Of a DNA stretch of 64,000 nucleotides, positions 9,549 through 19,308 are shown in pieces. The position numbers and the translations under genes are program-made. How positions within the stretch are numbered: the stretch's first letter is position 1; the number at the start of each line of letters is the position of its first letter. The DNA is from Roseiflexus sp. RS-1 (GTDB taxonomy: Bacteria; Chloroflexota; Chloroflexia; Chloroflexales; Roseiflexaceae), in the NCBI RefSeq assembly GCF_000016665.1, contig NC_009523.1, positions 3,595,501 through 3,659,500 of the forward strand, in the 5' to 3' direction. The notes under the pieces are model-generated. The model was not told where the DNA came from and ran no database searches. It saw nothing but the letters and a program-made list of their open reading frames with translations.

Positions 9549-10691
9549 TTACGATGACGCTACCGGCACCTGACGCGCAATAGTCGGGGGCACCGATAGC
9601 AGCGATACACTGACCCACCCCGTTGCAGCCGGCGCACGCACACGGTACCAGCGTCGATCTGCGCTGCGTTCGATGATGATCACAGCATCCTGAACATTCA
9701 CCTGCCCCACAATCCTGCCGCCGCCCGGTAGACTGCGGATCGGACCGGCGCGCTGCGCTGCGACAATCGGCTCCGGCGTGCGCTGAATGGTGCGAACCTG
9801 TGCCGGGGCGGCAATCGTCACTTTGCCATTGATATTGCTGATATCGATCCGAAACGTGGTCGAGAATACCTGTGAAGGTTGCTGACGAACGTTGCCGGCG
9901 GCAACTGCCTGAATACGCCGCAACATCCCGTCGTCGCAGAGCCAGAGTTGCACCGTTCCGCGCTGAATGTTCAGATCGAGCGGTGCGCTGGCATTCGTTG
10001 ATGCTGGCGGTACGAGTGGTCGCCCTAACGCTCCCAGCGCCGCTGGCGCCACCGCCGCGCCCGACTGGTACGCAGTGCAACGCCGCCCATCGATCGTCTC
10101 GGTGCGACCACGCGCCATCTCCGCCAGCGGGAGAACATTCCCCAACCGTCGCAGCATATCATCGAGACGGTACGGCGGCGCCAGAAACGACGGCACATCG
10201 GACCCCAGATCATACCAGACCGGTTCCGTCACTCCATGGATCGGCAGTGGACCAGGCGCATAGGTGACACCTTTCGCGCGCGCGGCAGTGATGCCGGTGG
10301 TCGGATCGACACCCTGACGCTCAAGGTCTGGCGCGCGCAGAACGAACGCATAATCTGCGCCATTATACTCGCCACGAAAATCGATCAGCGCCTCTTCGCG
10401 CGTCCCGCGAGCGCCCGCCACGACACCGGCGGCGCGAACGGTCACATCCATCTGATAGATCGCAATCTGCGCGGTGCGTTCCAACGCCGCCGCAAGCAGA
10501 CGTTCCGTTTCGCGCGCTGTTGCGCTGAGCGGCGTAGCCGTCGGACGCGGCGCGCCGTCCGGTTGCCGCACCGGCGTGGGAGTGACGGTTCTGATCGTCT
10601 GCGCCCCAACCGGCGTGGCTGCCGATCCGGGCATTGCCATGACCATCAACAGCGCGGCGCCGGTCACCAGAACAAACAAACGAATCTGCAT
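9549..10691 (-). CDS. Secreted protein with lipoprotein-carrier-like region and C-terminal SH3b domain
   Basis: The 380-residue product begins with a signal peptide (MQIRLFVLVTGAALLMVMAMPGSA). A Thr/Pro-rich linker follows, then a central beta-rich region (about 60-290) resembling LppX/LprG-type lipid-binding folds (YQMDVTVRAAG, YNGADYAFVLRAPDLE, GTVQLWLCDDGMLRRI). The C-terminus is a bacterial SH3 domain (GGGRIVGQVNVQDAVII to YRVRAPAATGWVSVSLL). SH3b domains commonly bind peptidoglycan or cell-envelope polymers. The start at 10691 was chosen because it places the signal peptide at the N-terminus, with GAGGG upstream. Confidence 0.72.
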   Translation of the reverse strand: MQIRLFVLVTGAALLMVMAMPGSAATPVGAQTIRTVTPTPVRQPDGAPRPTATPLSATARETERLLAAALERTAQIAIYQMDVTVRAAGVVAGARGTREEALIDFRGEYNGADYAFVLRAPDLERQGVDPTTGITAARAKGVTYAPGPLPIHGVTEPVWYDLGSDVPSFLAPPYRLDDMLRRLGNVLPLAEMARGRTETIDGRRCTAYQSGAAVAPAALGALGRPLVPPASTNASAPLDLNIQRGTVQLWLCDDGMLRRIQAVAAGNVRQQPSQVFSTTFRIDISNINGKVTIAAPAQVRTIQRTPEPIVAAQRAGPIRSLPGGGRIVGQVNVQDAVIIIERSADRRWYRVRAPAATGWVSVSLLSVPPTIARQVPVASS

Positions 10692-10904
10692 GGCATCGAT
10701 TCCCTCACACATATCTGGCGCCCAAAGTATACCCCAACCGACAACCAGGCAGGACAGTACTTTTGGGTGAGCCGGAGAAATGTGAAGGAAGCGGCATTGC
10801 ATTTTTAGAACACTTGTGCTATAATCCGCACATCTTCGAGCCTGCGCCTACCCGTGCGCTGCGCACGGGTCGAAACGCCTGCACAGACACAGAGGAGTTG
10901 CGCC

Positions 10905-11582
10905 ATGCTGCGATCATTCCTGTCCCCCTACGGTGCGGTGGTTGTGCTGGTCATCAGTGCCGTCATTCTGTATCTGGACTACCGGTATGCACCGCACTCC
11001 GTCATTTTTGACCGCTCATCGCAGCACAACGATATGTTATCGCTCTTCTGGTCAGCAACAGGGATGACCGCTGCCTTCGCACAATCGTCGTCAGCAGCGC
11101 ACTTCGAACTGGTCGGCGAAAGCGCGGCGCTGAGCCTTGCCGGTGATGTCGGCTACAACGTTCGCGCAGCGCTCGATGCCAGTAACGGCGCACTGCGCAG
11201 CATTACGATTCTTCCCGGGGAAACGTGGAGTTTCAATGCCAGCATCGGTCATCCATCTCACGTGAATGTGCGGGTTGTCGCTGGCGTACCCGGCGGTGGA
11301 TGGTGCGACCTTGCCAGCCGATACGTGCAGGCGCTGCGTCCGGTATTGCCGCCTGAAGCCTTCGCTTTTCCGAATCATGTGCGCACCGCCGGCATCGGTT
11401 TGCTGAACGTCGCCAATGAAGACGCCGTTGCCATCTGGAATATCGACGGTCAGCCCGGTTCGTTTGGCGGGCGACAGGATCTTCAGATTACCAATACAAC
11501 CAATACTGCCCTGCGGCTCGAAGTTGTCGAAGGACCGTTACCGGATCAGATTGTTGTGCGGGCGTTGCGGGTTGTCCAGTGA
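10905..11582 (+). CDS. VanW-like family protein
   Basis: This 225-residue protein has one N-terminal membrane anchor (YGAVVVLVISAVILYLDYRY) and an extracytoplasmic domain matching the VanW family: NVRAALDASNGALRSITILPGETWSFN followed by GVPGGGWCDLASRYVQAL, the counterpart of the conserved GGGxCQ-x-ST-x-YxA motif. VanW-like domains occur in many cell-envelope proteins but their activity is not established. The ATG at 10905 has GAGGAG upstream; an in-frame start at 10854 would bury the anchor. Confidence 0.75.
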   Translation: MLRSFLSPYGAVVVLVISAVILYLDYRYAPHSVIFDRSSQHNDMLSLFWSATGMTAAFAQSSSAAHFELVGESAALSLAGDVGYNVRAALDASNGALRSITILPGETWSFNASIGHPSHVNVRVVAGVPGGGWCDLASRYVQALRPVLPPEAFAFPNHVRTAGIGLLNVANEDAVAIWNIDGQPGSFGGRQDLQITNTTNTALRLEVVEGPLPDQIVVRALRVVQ

Positions 11583-11800
11583 AGGATGATGCTGGCGACC
11601 AGGTGGACAAAATGGCGGCGCGCGACTCCAGGGCGGACGCCATATCGTACAATACGGACAACTGGCGCGTGGAATCCTCCCGTCTGATACGGGTGTGAGA
11701 GCGCCATCGTACCGGGTGAGTCCAGCACCTGTCCAATTGCCTGGAGCGCACCAGGAAGCGGAACAATAGTTCAGAACGTGTGTGTTGTGCGGTAAGGAGA
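11583..11800. other. Intergenic stretch without recognisable gene
   Basis: Short open frames occur on both strands, but none has a ribosome binding site or a recognisable protein. No strong hairpin is seen. Confidence 0.5.
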
Positions 11801-11813
11801 CCTCCTGTTTCCC

Positions 11814-13091
<1,278 letters not shown>

Positions 13092-13102
13092 CAATCACAC
13101 TA

Positions 13103-13247
13103 AAAATAGTACGGAGCGACACGGTGACACCGCATCGCTCCGTACTTTCAGAACCCCCAGGAACCACATAACCGGGAGGGTGATCCAATGATCTCCCCGT
13201 AAACCTTTCGGTTTACCCGCCTGCCCAATGGCCTGCGTCCCGGTTCC
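13103..13247 (-). ncRNA. Candidate structured small RNA, about 145 nt
   Basis: Read on the minus strand, a TATACT -10 box (13259-13254) is followed about 7 nt later by a structured segment. An 8-bp closing helix (13170-13177 with 13238-13245) encloses a 7-bp hairpin capped by a GAAA tetraloop (13199-13216; GAAA only on the minus strand) and a GGG/GATC hairpin (13178-13197). A 12-bp terminator stem (13108-13119 with 13135-13146) and a T-rich tract follow. The -35 box is weak. No known RNA family could be matched from memory. A leader role is unlikely because no minus-strand gene start lies downstream before galT's 3' end. Confidence 0.5.
13108..13146. terminator. Bidirectional intrinsic terminator between galT and the GH4 operon
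   Basis: A perfect 12-bp inverted repeat (AGTACGGAGCGA / TCGCTCCGTACT, 15-nt loop). On the minus strand it is followed by ATTTTTAG, a proper U-tract. On the plus strand it lies 16 bp after the galT stop and is followed only by TT, so it may serve both directions. Confidence 0.8.
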
Positions 13248-13407
13248 GACTATAGTATAACGCATTGCGCTAAAAAGAGAGTTGCGCTTTGTTCACCTCT
13301 GCGTTGCGAGGCGATAACATATGGTTAATAGATTGTTAAACAAACGATAACGTTACCCACGGTATCGGACAGGGTTGCTTTCTGGAAATGCGCATCTCGC
13401 GAAGATG

Positions 13408-14814
13408 CTAATGATACACTGGCAACCAGTCGCCGTGCGCGGCGATCAGGTCATCCACCAGCGCCCAGATCTGATCCAGGTCGAGCTCGGCGGCGGTATG
13501 CGGGTCGAGCATCGCTGCGTGGTAGATATGCTCGCGTTTGCCGGTCAGCGCCGCCTCGACAGTGAGCGCCTGGACGTTGATATTGGTTTGCATCAGTGCG
13601 GCAAGATGGGGCGGCAACGCGCCGATCTTCGTCGGCTGAACGCCGTTTTTATCCACCAGACACGGCACTTCCACGCAGCATCCCTGTGGCAGGTTGTCGA
13701 TCAGACCATCGTTCGGCACGTTGCCATAAATAACACGCGGCTGACCCGTTTCCATACTGTGGATGATCAGCGAGCCGTATTCGTGGCTACGCACGACCTT
13801 TCCCGCCTCCAGGTCTTCGGCGGCTGTGATGACATACTCGATGAACTCATCGGTCAGATATGGGTTGGTTTTGGCGCGCGCATGCATCATCGCGCGCAGA
13901 TCGGCGCTCGTCGCTTCAGGATGGTCGAGTTTGTACTGCACGAATTCCCAACCCGCCAGTTGCACCTCGCAGCGACGGATGTACTCGTCCAGCGGAATAT
14001 TGAAACGCTCGATCAGATCGGGGCGATCGCGCTTGATGAACCAGGGTGTGTATTCACTGAAATGCTCACTCGATTCGGTGACAAAATAGCTGAGGCGACG
14101 GAAGACTTCGTACCGCACCCGATTCCACGCTGGCACGCGCCCTTCGTCATAGACCTTGCGGATGAGCGGGTAGAGGTCTTCGCCGTTGCGCTCGAACCGC
14201 AGGTAGAACGCCATATGGTTGATACCGGCGCAGATATAGTTGATCTCCTCGACCGGCACGCCAATATCGTGCGCCAGTTGTTCGGCGGTGCCCTGCACAC
14301 TGTGGCACAAGCCAACGGTCTTGATCCGGCTGGCGCGACTGATCGCCCAGCAGTTGATCGCCATCGGATTAACGTATTGCAGGAAGGTGACGTCCGGGCA
14401 GACCTCTTCCATATCCCGGCACATCGACAACAACACCGGAATGGTGCGCAACCCGCGCATAATCCCGCCGATGCCGAGCGTGTCGGCGATGGTCTGGCGC
14501 AAACCATACTTCTTCGGGATCTCGAAGTCGATCACCGTGGCAGGCTTATACCCGCCGACCTGGATCATACAGATCGCATAGTCGGCGCCGTCGAGTGCGC
14601 GCCGGCGATCAGTTGTCGCTTCAATCGTCGGGCGCGCATCGAGCGCTGCTGCGACTTTGTGCGCCACAATCTCGGAGGTGCGCAGGCGCTCCGGGTCAAT
14701 ATCGAACAACGTCAGCGTTGCGTCGGCAAGTTCGGGGAAGCTCAGAATGTCGCCCATCAGATTTCTGGCGAACACAGTGCTGCCCGCACCGATGAAGACG
14801 ATTTTTGGCGGCAT
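13408..14814 (-). CDS. Glycoside hydrolase family 4, probable alpha-galactosidase
   Basis: GH4 enzymes cleave alpha- or beta-glycosides through an NAD+- and Mn2+-dependent oxidation-elimination mechanism. The 468-residue protein shows the Rossmann start (KIVFIGAGSTVFARNL), the TLFDID strand end, the GH4 motif VNPMAI, the metal-binding Cys of CHSVQG and His of GINHMAF. The lack of a phosphosugar loop motif and its place next to a sugar ABC transporter and opposite galT favour an alpha-galactosidase (MelA type) over a 6-phospho-glycosidase. The start at 14814 has GAGG upstream; an in-frame start at 14856 is less likely. It is the last gene of the minus-strand operon. Confidence 0.85.
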   Translation of the reverse strand: MPPKIVFIGAGSTVFARNLMGDILSFPELADATLTLFDIDPERLRTSEIVAHKVAAALDARPTIEATTDRRRALDGADYAICMIQVGGYKPATVIDFEIPKKYGLRQTIADTLGIGGIMRGLRTIPVLLSMCRDMEEVCPDVTFLQYVNPMAINCWAISRASRIKTVGLCHSVQGTAEQLAHDIGVPVEEINYICAGINHMAFYLRFERNGEDLYPLIRKVYDEGRVPAWNRVRYEVFRRLSYFVTESSEHFSEYTPWFIKRDRPDLIERFNIPLDEYIRRCEVQLAGWEFVQYKLDHPEATSADLRAMMHARAKTNPYLTDEFIEYVITAAEDLEAGKVVRSHEYGSLIIHSMETGQPRVIYGNVPNDGLIDNLPQGCCVEVPCLVDKNGVQPTKIGALPPHLAALMQTNINVQALTVEAALTGKREHIYHAAMLDPHTAAELDLDQIWALVDDLIAAHGDWLPVYH

Positions 14815-14867
14815 TGGGGAACCTCGTTTCTCTTTTGCAGGGCGATCCTGCGACACAGATGCGGCTA

Positions 14868-15641
14868 TTATGCCACAACCCGCGCTGCCCTCACGCGACG
14901 CGCAAAGTCATTCGCTGCTGGCAGCAGGAAGGTCATTTCGATCACGTTCCACCAGAAGTGGACATCGATCCGTGGAGCGGTGGCAAAGCCCGGCAAACGG
15001 CAGAGGAACGTGTTTTGCGTCATATCTGATGTCGCCAGCCAGCCGTCGCGCCCAAAGAAACCGGGGAGACCCTGCGGTTGCAGATCGGTAATGCCGAGCG
15101 CGCCGAGTTCGCGCAGCGTCACCTGAAACCGCCACATCAGATAGGTATGCTCCAGGGTGTGAAACGCGGCGACGCCGAGCAACAACCATCCCCACCACCC
15201 GCGCATGCCAGCATGCACGAGATAAACACAGACCAGGAGAAACCCCCAGTTCCACACGAAGTGAACCCATTCCGAATTCGCTGCGGAGAGCAACCCATTC
15301 GAGCGGAACGAGGGCCAGCGCAAGATGTGGTACTGTGTCCATTGGGCAATATGTTCGATAGTATGAAAGCCCTGCAATGCCAGCAAAACGCAGAGCGTCA
15401 TTGCCGGAACGCCATAGCGTCTGGCATCATCACGCCACTTCAACAGCGCTGGCGGAAGGATCACCAACAGCGCGCCAGCTGTCGCCTGCCATAGTAGAAC
15501 ACGCACCAGCGTCACTGCAACGATGCTCCCTGCAATGCTCAGCGTCAACAAAAGAGCAAACGGCAATGTCTGCGACCGCAGATCGATCAGGTCAAGCAGC
15601 GGCGGACGCCTCTGAAGAGCGGAAGACCGTATCGTATGCAT
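14868..15641 (-). CDS. Polytopic membrane protein with paired FHT-x-EH motifs
   Basis: The family is not recognised by name. The 257-residue protein has about six hydrophobic segments and two matching motifs, FHTIEHIAQW (near residue 92) and FHTLEHTYLMW (near residue 161). A third His-rich segment, SEWVHFVWNWGF, lies between them. Paired His/Glu residues inside membrane segments suggest metal or haem binding, by inference. It starts 13 bp after the end of the FG-GAP/ASPIC gene and is almost certainly co-transcribed, so it may be the membrane partner of that surface protein. Confidence 0.7.
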   Translation of the reverse strand: MHTIRSSALQRRPPLLDLIDLRSQTLPFALLLTLSIAGSIVAVTLVRVLLWQATAGALLVILPPALLKWRDDARRYGVPAMTLCVLLALQGFHTIEHIAQWTQYHILRWPSFRSNGLLSAANSEWVHFVWNWGFLLVCVYLVHAGMRGWWGWLLLGVAAFHTLEHTYLMWRFQVTLRELGALGITDLQPQGLPGFFGRDGWLATSDMTQNTFLCRLPGFATAPRIDVHFWWNVIEMTFLLPAANDFARRVRAARVVA

Positions 15642-15654
15642 AGTTGCAAACCGT

Positions 15655-17355
15655 TCATTGGCGGAGGATACGCAAGCGATGCCGCGCCAGCGGACTCTCG
15701 ATCACCGAGACCGCCCCATCGGGCCAGCGCACCTCGAGCCGTTCCAGAACAGCATCGACAGGGAAACCAAAGTGCACCTGCGACGTCGCACCCGAAAGAT
15801 AACCTGCTGTTGCGCGCACATCGCGGTGGAATGCTCCAACATTCGTTATCAACGTCAGTTCGGCGCCAATCGCAGCGGCATTGGCGCTTCCCGGCATGCG
15901 GAGATCGACGAGGAGACTCGCGCCGTCGCAGAGCCGGTTCTCAAACAACTGTGCCGGTGTCATCAGATTGTTGACCACGATATCGAGGTCGCCATCACCA
16001 TCGAAGTCTGCCATCGCCATGCCGCGACCGCTGCGCTGCGCGCCAAGCCCCCACTCCGGCGCCATCGCAAAGCGACCGTTGCCAGTGTTGCGCAGCGCGA
16101 CGTTCGCCTCGACCAGCTCGCTGTCGGGCAGATAATCGAGCAATCCGGCAGCAATCATGCCATTGACCACATAGAGATCGAGCCACCCATCGTGATCGAG
16201 ATCACCAAAAACACCCGACCAGCTCCATCCGGTCGAGTCGATCCTGCGCTCGTAGGCTTCGTTCCGCCAGCGACCATCGGCGCCGCGCACCAGCAGCATA
16301 TTTTCGGCATACTGCGGGTCGGCACTGGACAGTGGTCTGGTCAATCGTCGCATTGCGGGGAGCCACTGCGCCATTGTCGCCTCGTCCTTGCGCACCGGTT
16401 TCATATCAGTCGCAAACAACTCCGCCATACCATTGTTATCGACATCTCCAAGATCGAGGCTCATCGGATTCTCACTGATCCGCTCAGGAAGAACGAACGG
16501 CGTCCATTCACTGATCGCGGCGCCCTGCGTCCAGACATAATCCGGACGATTGAAATCATTGGCAATCCAGATGTCGCGACGACCATCGCCATTCAGATCG
16601 GGCAACGCAATCGCCAGGGCATCCGCCTGATCGGTGAGGCGATGCGCGACGAAGGCGTCCCCGCGCCGTTCGTAGACGAACACGCCAACACCGCCGCCGC
16701 GGTACTGGAAAATCAATCCCTGCTGCTTCTGGATTTCGGTGTCGTATGACGCAGCAACCAGGTCAAGATCGCCATCACCATCCAGATCAGCCCAGGTATG
16801 GGCATAGAACCAGTTGTGAACACCGGGAAGCGTCGTTTCCTCAAAATGTCCGGCGCCAGCATTACGCCACCAGACCGGCTTATCGAACTGACGGGTTCCG
16901 ACGATATCCAGCCGTCCATCGCTATCGACATCGACAATCGTCAACCCGCGGATTCGCCCGTTGCCAAGCGGTTCAGCGCGAAAATGGAGATCGCCCTCGT
17001 TCCAGAGCAGCGTATTGGCGCCTGCCAGATTTGCCAGCACGATGTCCTGATCACCGTCGCCATCCAGGTCGCCGACCGCGAGACCCGCGCCGTTGCTGTC
17101 GTAGAGTGCGGGAATGCGTGTTGCAGCGCGGGTGATATGCGCCAGATCGTGCGCCACGAACGAACTGCACGGGTGATGTGGATCGAGCAACGGCAGAGCG
17201 TCGACTCGCGCAGCAACGATACGCGCCGCCGAAGGCGTGGTGTGCGGAGCAACCGGCGCGGGAGCGCAACTGGCGGCAGGCGCCGCGATAACGCCCAGCG
17301 CCAGCGCCAGCACAACCACACGCGACCTGAACACAGACGCGAACCAACACGCCAT
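15655..17355 (-). CDS. FG-GAP/VCBS repeat protein with ASPIC/UnbV C-terminal domain (CRTAC1-like)
   Basis: The 566-residue product has an N-terminal signal sequence with a possible lipobox (AASC near residue 30). Seven calcium-type FG-GAP/VCBS motifs form a predicted beta-propeller, including DLDGDGDQD, DVDSDGRLD, DLDGDGDLD, DLNGDGRRD, DVDNNGMAE, DLDHDGWLD and DFDGDGDLD. The C-terminal ASPIC/UnbV domain reads VHFGFPVDAVLERLEVRWPDG. These proteins are extracytoplasmic and bind calcium; enzymatic activity is not established. It lies 7 bp after the ABC permease gene, which ties it to the sugar-uptake operon. Confidence 0.88.
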   Translation of the reverse strand: MACWFASVFRSRVVVLALALGVIAAPAASCAPAPVAPHTTPSAARIVAARVDALPLLDPHHPCSSFVAHDLAHITRAATRIPALYDSNGAGLAVGDLDGDGDQDIVLANLAGANTLLWNEGDLHFRAEPLGNGRIRGLTIVDVDSDGRLDIVGTRQFDKPVWWRNAGAGHFEETTLPGVHNWFYAHTWADLDGDGDLDLVAASYDTEIQKQQGLIFQYRGGGVGVFVYERRGDAFVAHRLTDQADALAIALPDLNGDGRRDIWIANDFNRPDYVWTQGAAISEWTPFVLPERISENPMSLDLGDVDNNGMAELFATDMKPVRKDEATMAQWLPAMRRLTRPLSSADPQYAENMLLVRGADGRWRNEAYERRIDSTGWSWSGVFGDLDHDGWLDLYVVNGMIAAGLLDYLPDSELVEANVALRNTGNGRFAMAPEWGLGAQRSGRGMAMADFDGDGDLDIVVNNLMTPAQLFENRLCDGASLLVDLRMPGSANAAAIGAELTLITNVGAFHRDVRATAGYLSGATSQVHFGFPVDAVLERLEVRWPDGAVSVIESPLARHRLRILRQ

Positions 17356-17362
17356 ACTGCTG

Positions 17363-18256
17363 TCACGTCCCCTTGACAGCGCTGGCCGTCAGGCCCGACA
17401 TAAACTGACGCGACGCCAGGATGAACACCGTCAGAATCGGCACAATCGCCCCGGCAGCCCCCAGAATCTGCACACCGATCTCGGTGCCGCGCAGCGAACG
17501 AAGCGTGCTGAGCGCCACCGGCAGCGTATACTTCGACTCCTGCTTGAGAATCAGCAGGGGGAACTGGAACTCATTCCACTTGCCGAGGAACGTCAGAATT
17601 GCAAGCGCCGCCAGCGCAGGCACAATCACCGGCACGACGATATTCCAGTAGATGCGGAACTCATGCGCCCCATCGATACGCGCCGCATCGATCAGATCGT
17701 CGGGGATCGCCTGTGCGATATATTGACGCATCCAGAAAATGCCAAACGCATTTGCAATACCCGGAATAATGAGCGGATTCCAGGTATCGATCCAGCCCAG
17801 CGTGCGCATAATGACGAAGGACGGAATCAGACCCAGCACGCCAGGAACCATCAGCGTCGCCAGCAAAAACCCAAACAGCGCATTACGCCCTGGGAAGCGA
17901 AACTTGGCGAAGCCATACCCGCCCAGCGAACAGAAGAACAACACCAGCGCCGTATGGATGGACGAAATCGCCACGCTATTCCAGAGCGAATTCCAGAACG
18001 GCAGCGCCGCCAGCAGATCCTCATAGTTCTTCCAGAACGAACTGCCAAACCAGAGCGGCGGTGGAATGCGCAAAATATCGGCGCTGCGCAACGTCGAGCC
18101 AACGAGCATGAAATAGAAAGGAAAAGCGGTCACCAGCGCGCCGATCGTCAGCACAATATACAGCACCGCCATGCCGAACGGACCCATCAACTGATCACGC
18201 TGACTGCGACGCCGGGCAGACCGGACAGTAGCACGCGATTGGGTTGTCGTTGCCAT
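17363..18256 (-). CDS. Carbohydrate ABC transporter permease, MalG type
   Basis: This 297-residue inner-membrane permease has six predicted spans. The EAA loop that contacts the ATPase is visible near residue 190 (IDAARIDGAHEFRIYWNIVVPVIVPAL). The N-terminal 25 residues are Arg/Ser-rich and cytoplasmic. It follows the MalF-type permease by 12 bp. No ATP-binding gene is in the window, so the system probably uses a shared MsiK/UgpC-like ATPase encoded elsewhere. Confidence 0.92.
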   Translation of the reverse strand: MATTTQSRATVRSARRRSQRDQLMGPFGMAVLYIVLTIGALVTAFPFYFMLVGSTLRSADILRIPPPLWFGSSFWKNYEDLLAALPFWNSLWNSVAISSIHTALVLFFCSLGGYGFAKFRFPGRNALFGFLLATLMVPGVLGLIPSFVIMRTLGWIDTWNPLIIPGIANAFGIFWMRQYIAQAIPDDLIDAARIDGAHEFRIYWNIVVPVIVPALAALAILTFLGKWNEFQFPLLILKQESKYTLPVALSTLRSLRGTEIGVQILGAAGAIVPILTVFILASRQFMSGLTASAVKGT

Positions 18257-18268
18257 GCTCGCACTCCT

Positions 18269-19219
18269 TCAATCGGTTGGGTTGCGACCCTGCCAGCGGT
18301 TGTAGGCAATGCTGAACACCAGGATCATGAAAAAGAGGATCAATGCCATCGCAGCAGCATAGCCAAAATCGCCATACTTGAACGCCGTCCAGTACAACTG
18401 CACCATCGCCACCAACCCGGCACGATCCGTGCCGCCTGGCGACGACGATTGCGTGCCGCCCGCCAGCATCACCGGAATATCAAAGTTCTGCATCGCGCCG
18501 ATAATTGACAGAATGACCTGAAACAGAATCACCGGTCGCATCAGCGGCATGGTGATATGCCAGAAGACCTCACGCGTACTCGCACCATCGACTTTTGCCG
18601 CTTCGTACAACTCCGTGTTGATCGACTGAAGACCGGCAAGGAAAATGATCATGCTGTATCCCGTCCATTGCCAGATGATAACCATCGCAATGGAAGGTTT
18701 AATCCACGCAGCATCTTCAAGCCAGCGAATTGGACCTATTCCGACGAAACTGAGCGCATAGTTGAGCAAACCGTAGCGTGAACCAAAAATCGAGAGAAAA
18801 ACGATACTGATGGCGACTGAAGATGCAACGAACGGTGAGAAGAATGCCGCACGGTAAATATCCTTACCGCGAATATAATTGCTGTTGATAATGAACGCCA
18901 GAATCAGAGCAATCGTCAACTGAGGCACAGTTGCGCCGAAAAACAGCCAGATCGTGTTGTAAACGGCGTACCACCAGATATCATCGGCAAACAGGCGTGT
19001 ATAGTTGCGCAGACCGATCCATTGCATCGGTGATATGCCGTCCCATTTGAAGAAGCTCAACCAGACGCCATACAGCAGCGGAAACATGCCAAAGACGGCA
19101 TAGAGGATGTAGAACGGCGAGATAAACACATACGCCCAGATATTTCGTTTCATCTCGCGTCGCATGGAGCGCCGATCAGCAGCGCGTTGCTGATCAACAG
19201 AAACAGATGTGGTAGCCAC
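18269..19219 (-). CDS. Carbohydrate ABC transporter permease, MalF type
   Basis: This 316-residue permease has the MalF-like N-terminus (WAYVFISPFYILYAVFGMFPLLYGVWLSF) and an EAA loop near residue 210 (YEAAKVDGASTREVFWHITMPLMRPV). It pairs with the adjacent MalG-type subunit to form the transmembrane channel. It starts 89 bp after the binding-protein gene. Confidence 0.92.
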   Translation of the reverse strand: MATTSVSVDQQRAADRRSMRREMKRNIWAYVFISPFYILYAVFGMFPLLYGVWLSFFKWDGISPMQWIGLRNYTRLFADDIWWYAVYNTIWLFFGATVPQLTIALILAFIINSNYIRGKDIYRAAFFSPFVASSVAISIVFLSIFGSRYGLLNYALSFVGIGPIRWLEDAAWIKPSIAMVIIWQWTGYSMIIFLAGLQSINTELYEAAKVDGASTREVFWHITMPLMRPVILFQVILSIIGAMQNFDIPVMLAGGTQSSSPGGTDRAGLVAMVQLYWTAFKYGDFGYAAAMALILFFMILVFSIAYNRWQGRNPTD

Positions 19220-19308
19220 GACTCAGATCCTCCATGGAGGTCCCGAAGATCGCACGAATCTTCGGGACCCATCAGGATGTTCGGATACGACACGTTGGAC
19301 AGACGACG

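Noticed and set aside
11488-11766. 92-codon minus-strand frame after the VanW-like gene
   Set aside because: It overlaps the VanW-like coding end, has no ribosome binding site and shows no recognisable protein features.
13160-13247. Cyclic di-GMP-I riboswitch
   Set aside because: GGGACGCA and a GAAA-capped helix are present on the minus strand, but their order is reversed relative to that riboswitch and no downstream start codon follows.
13375-15126. 583-codon plus-strand frame over the GH4 gene
   Set aside because: It is antisense to a GH4 enzyme with complete motifs; composition is atypical and no ribosome binding site was found.
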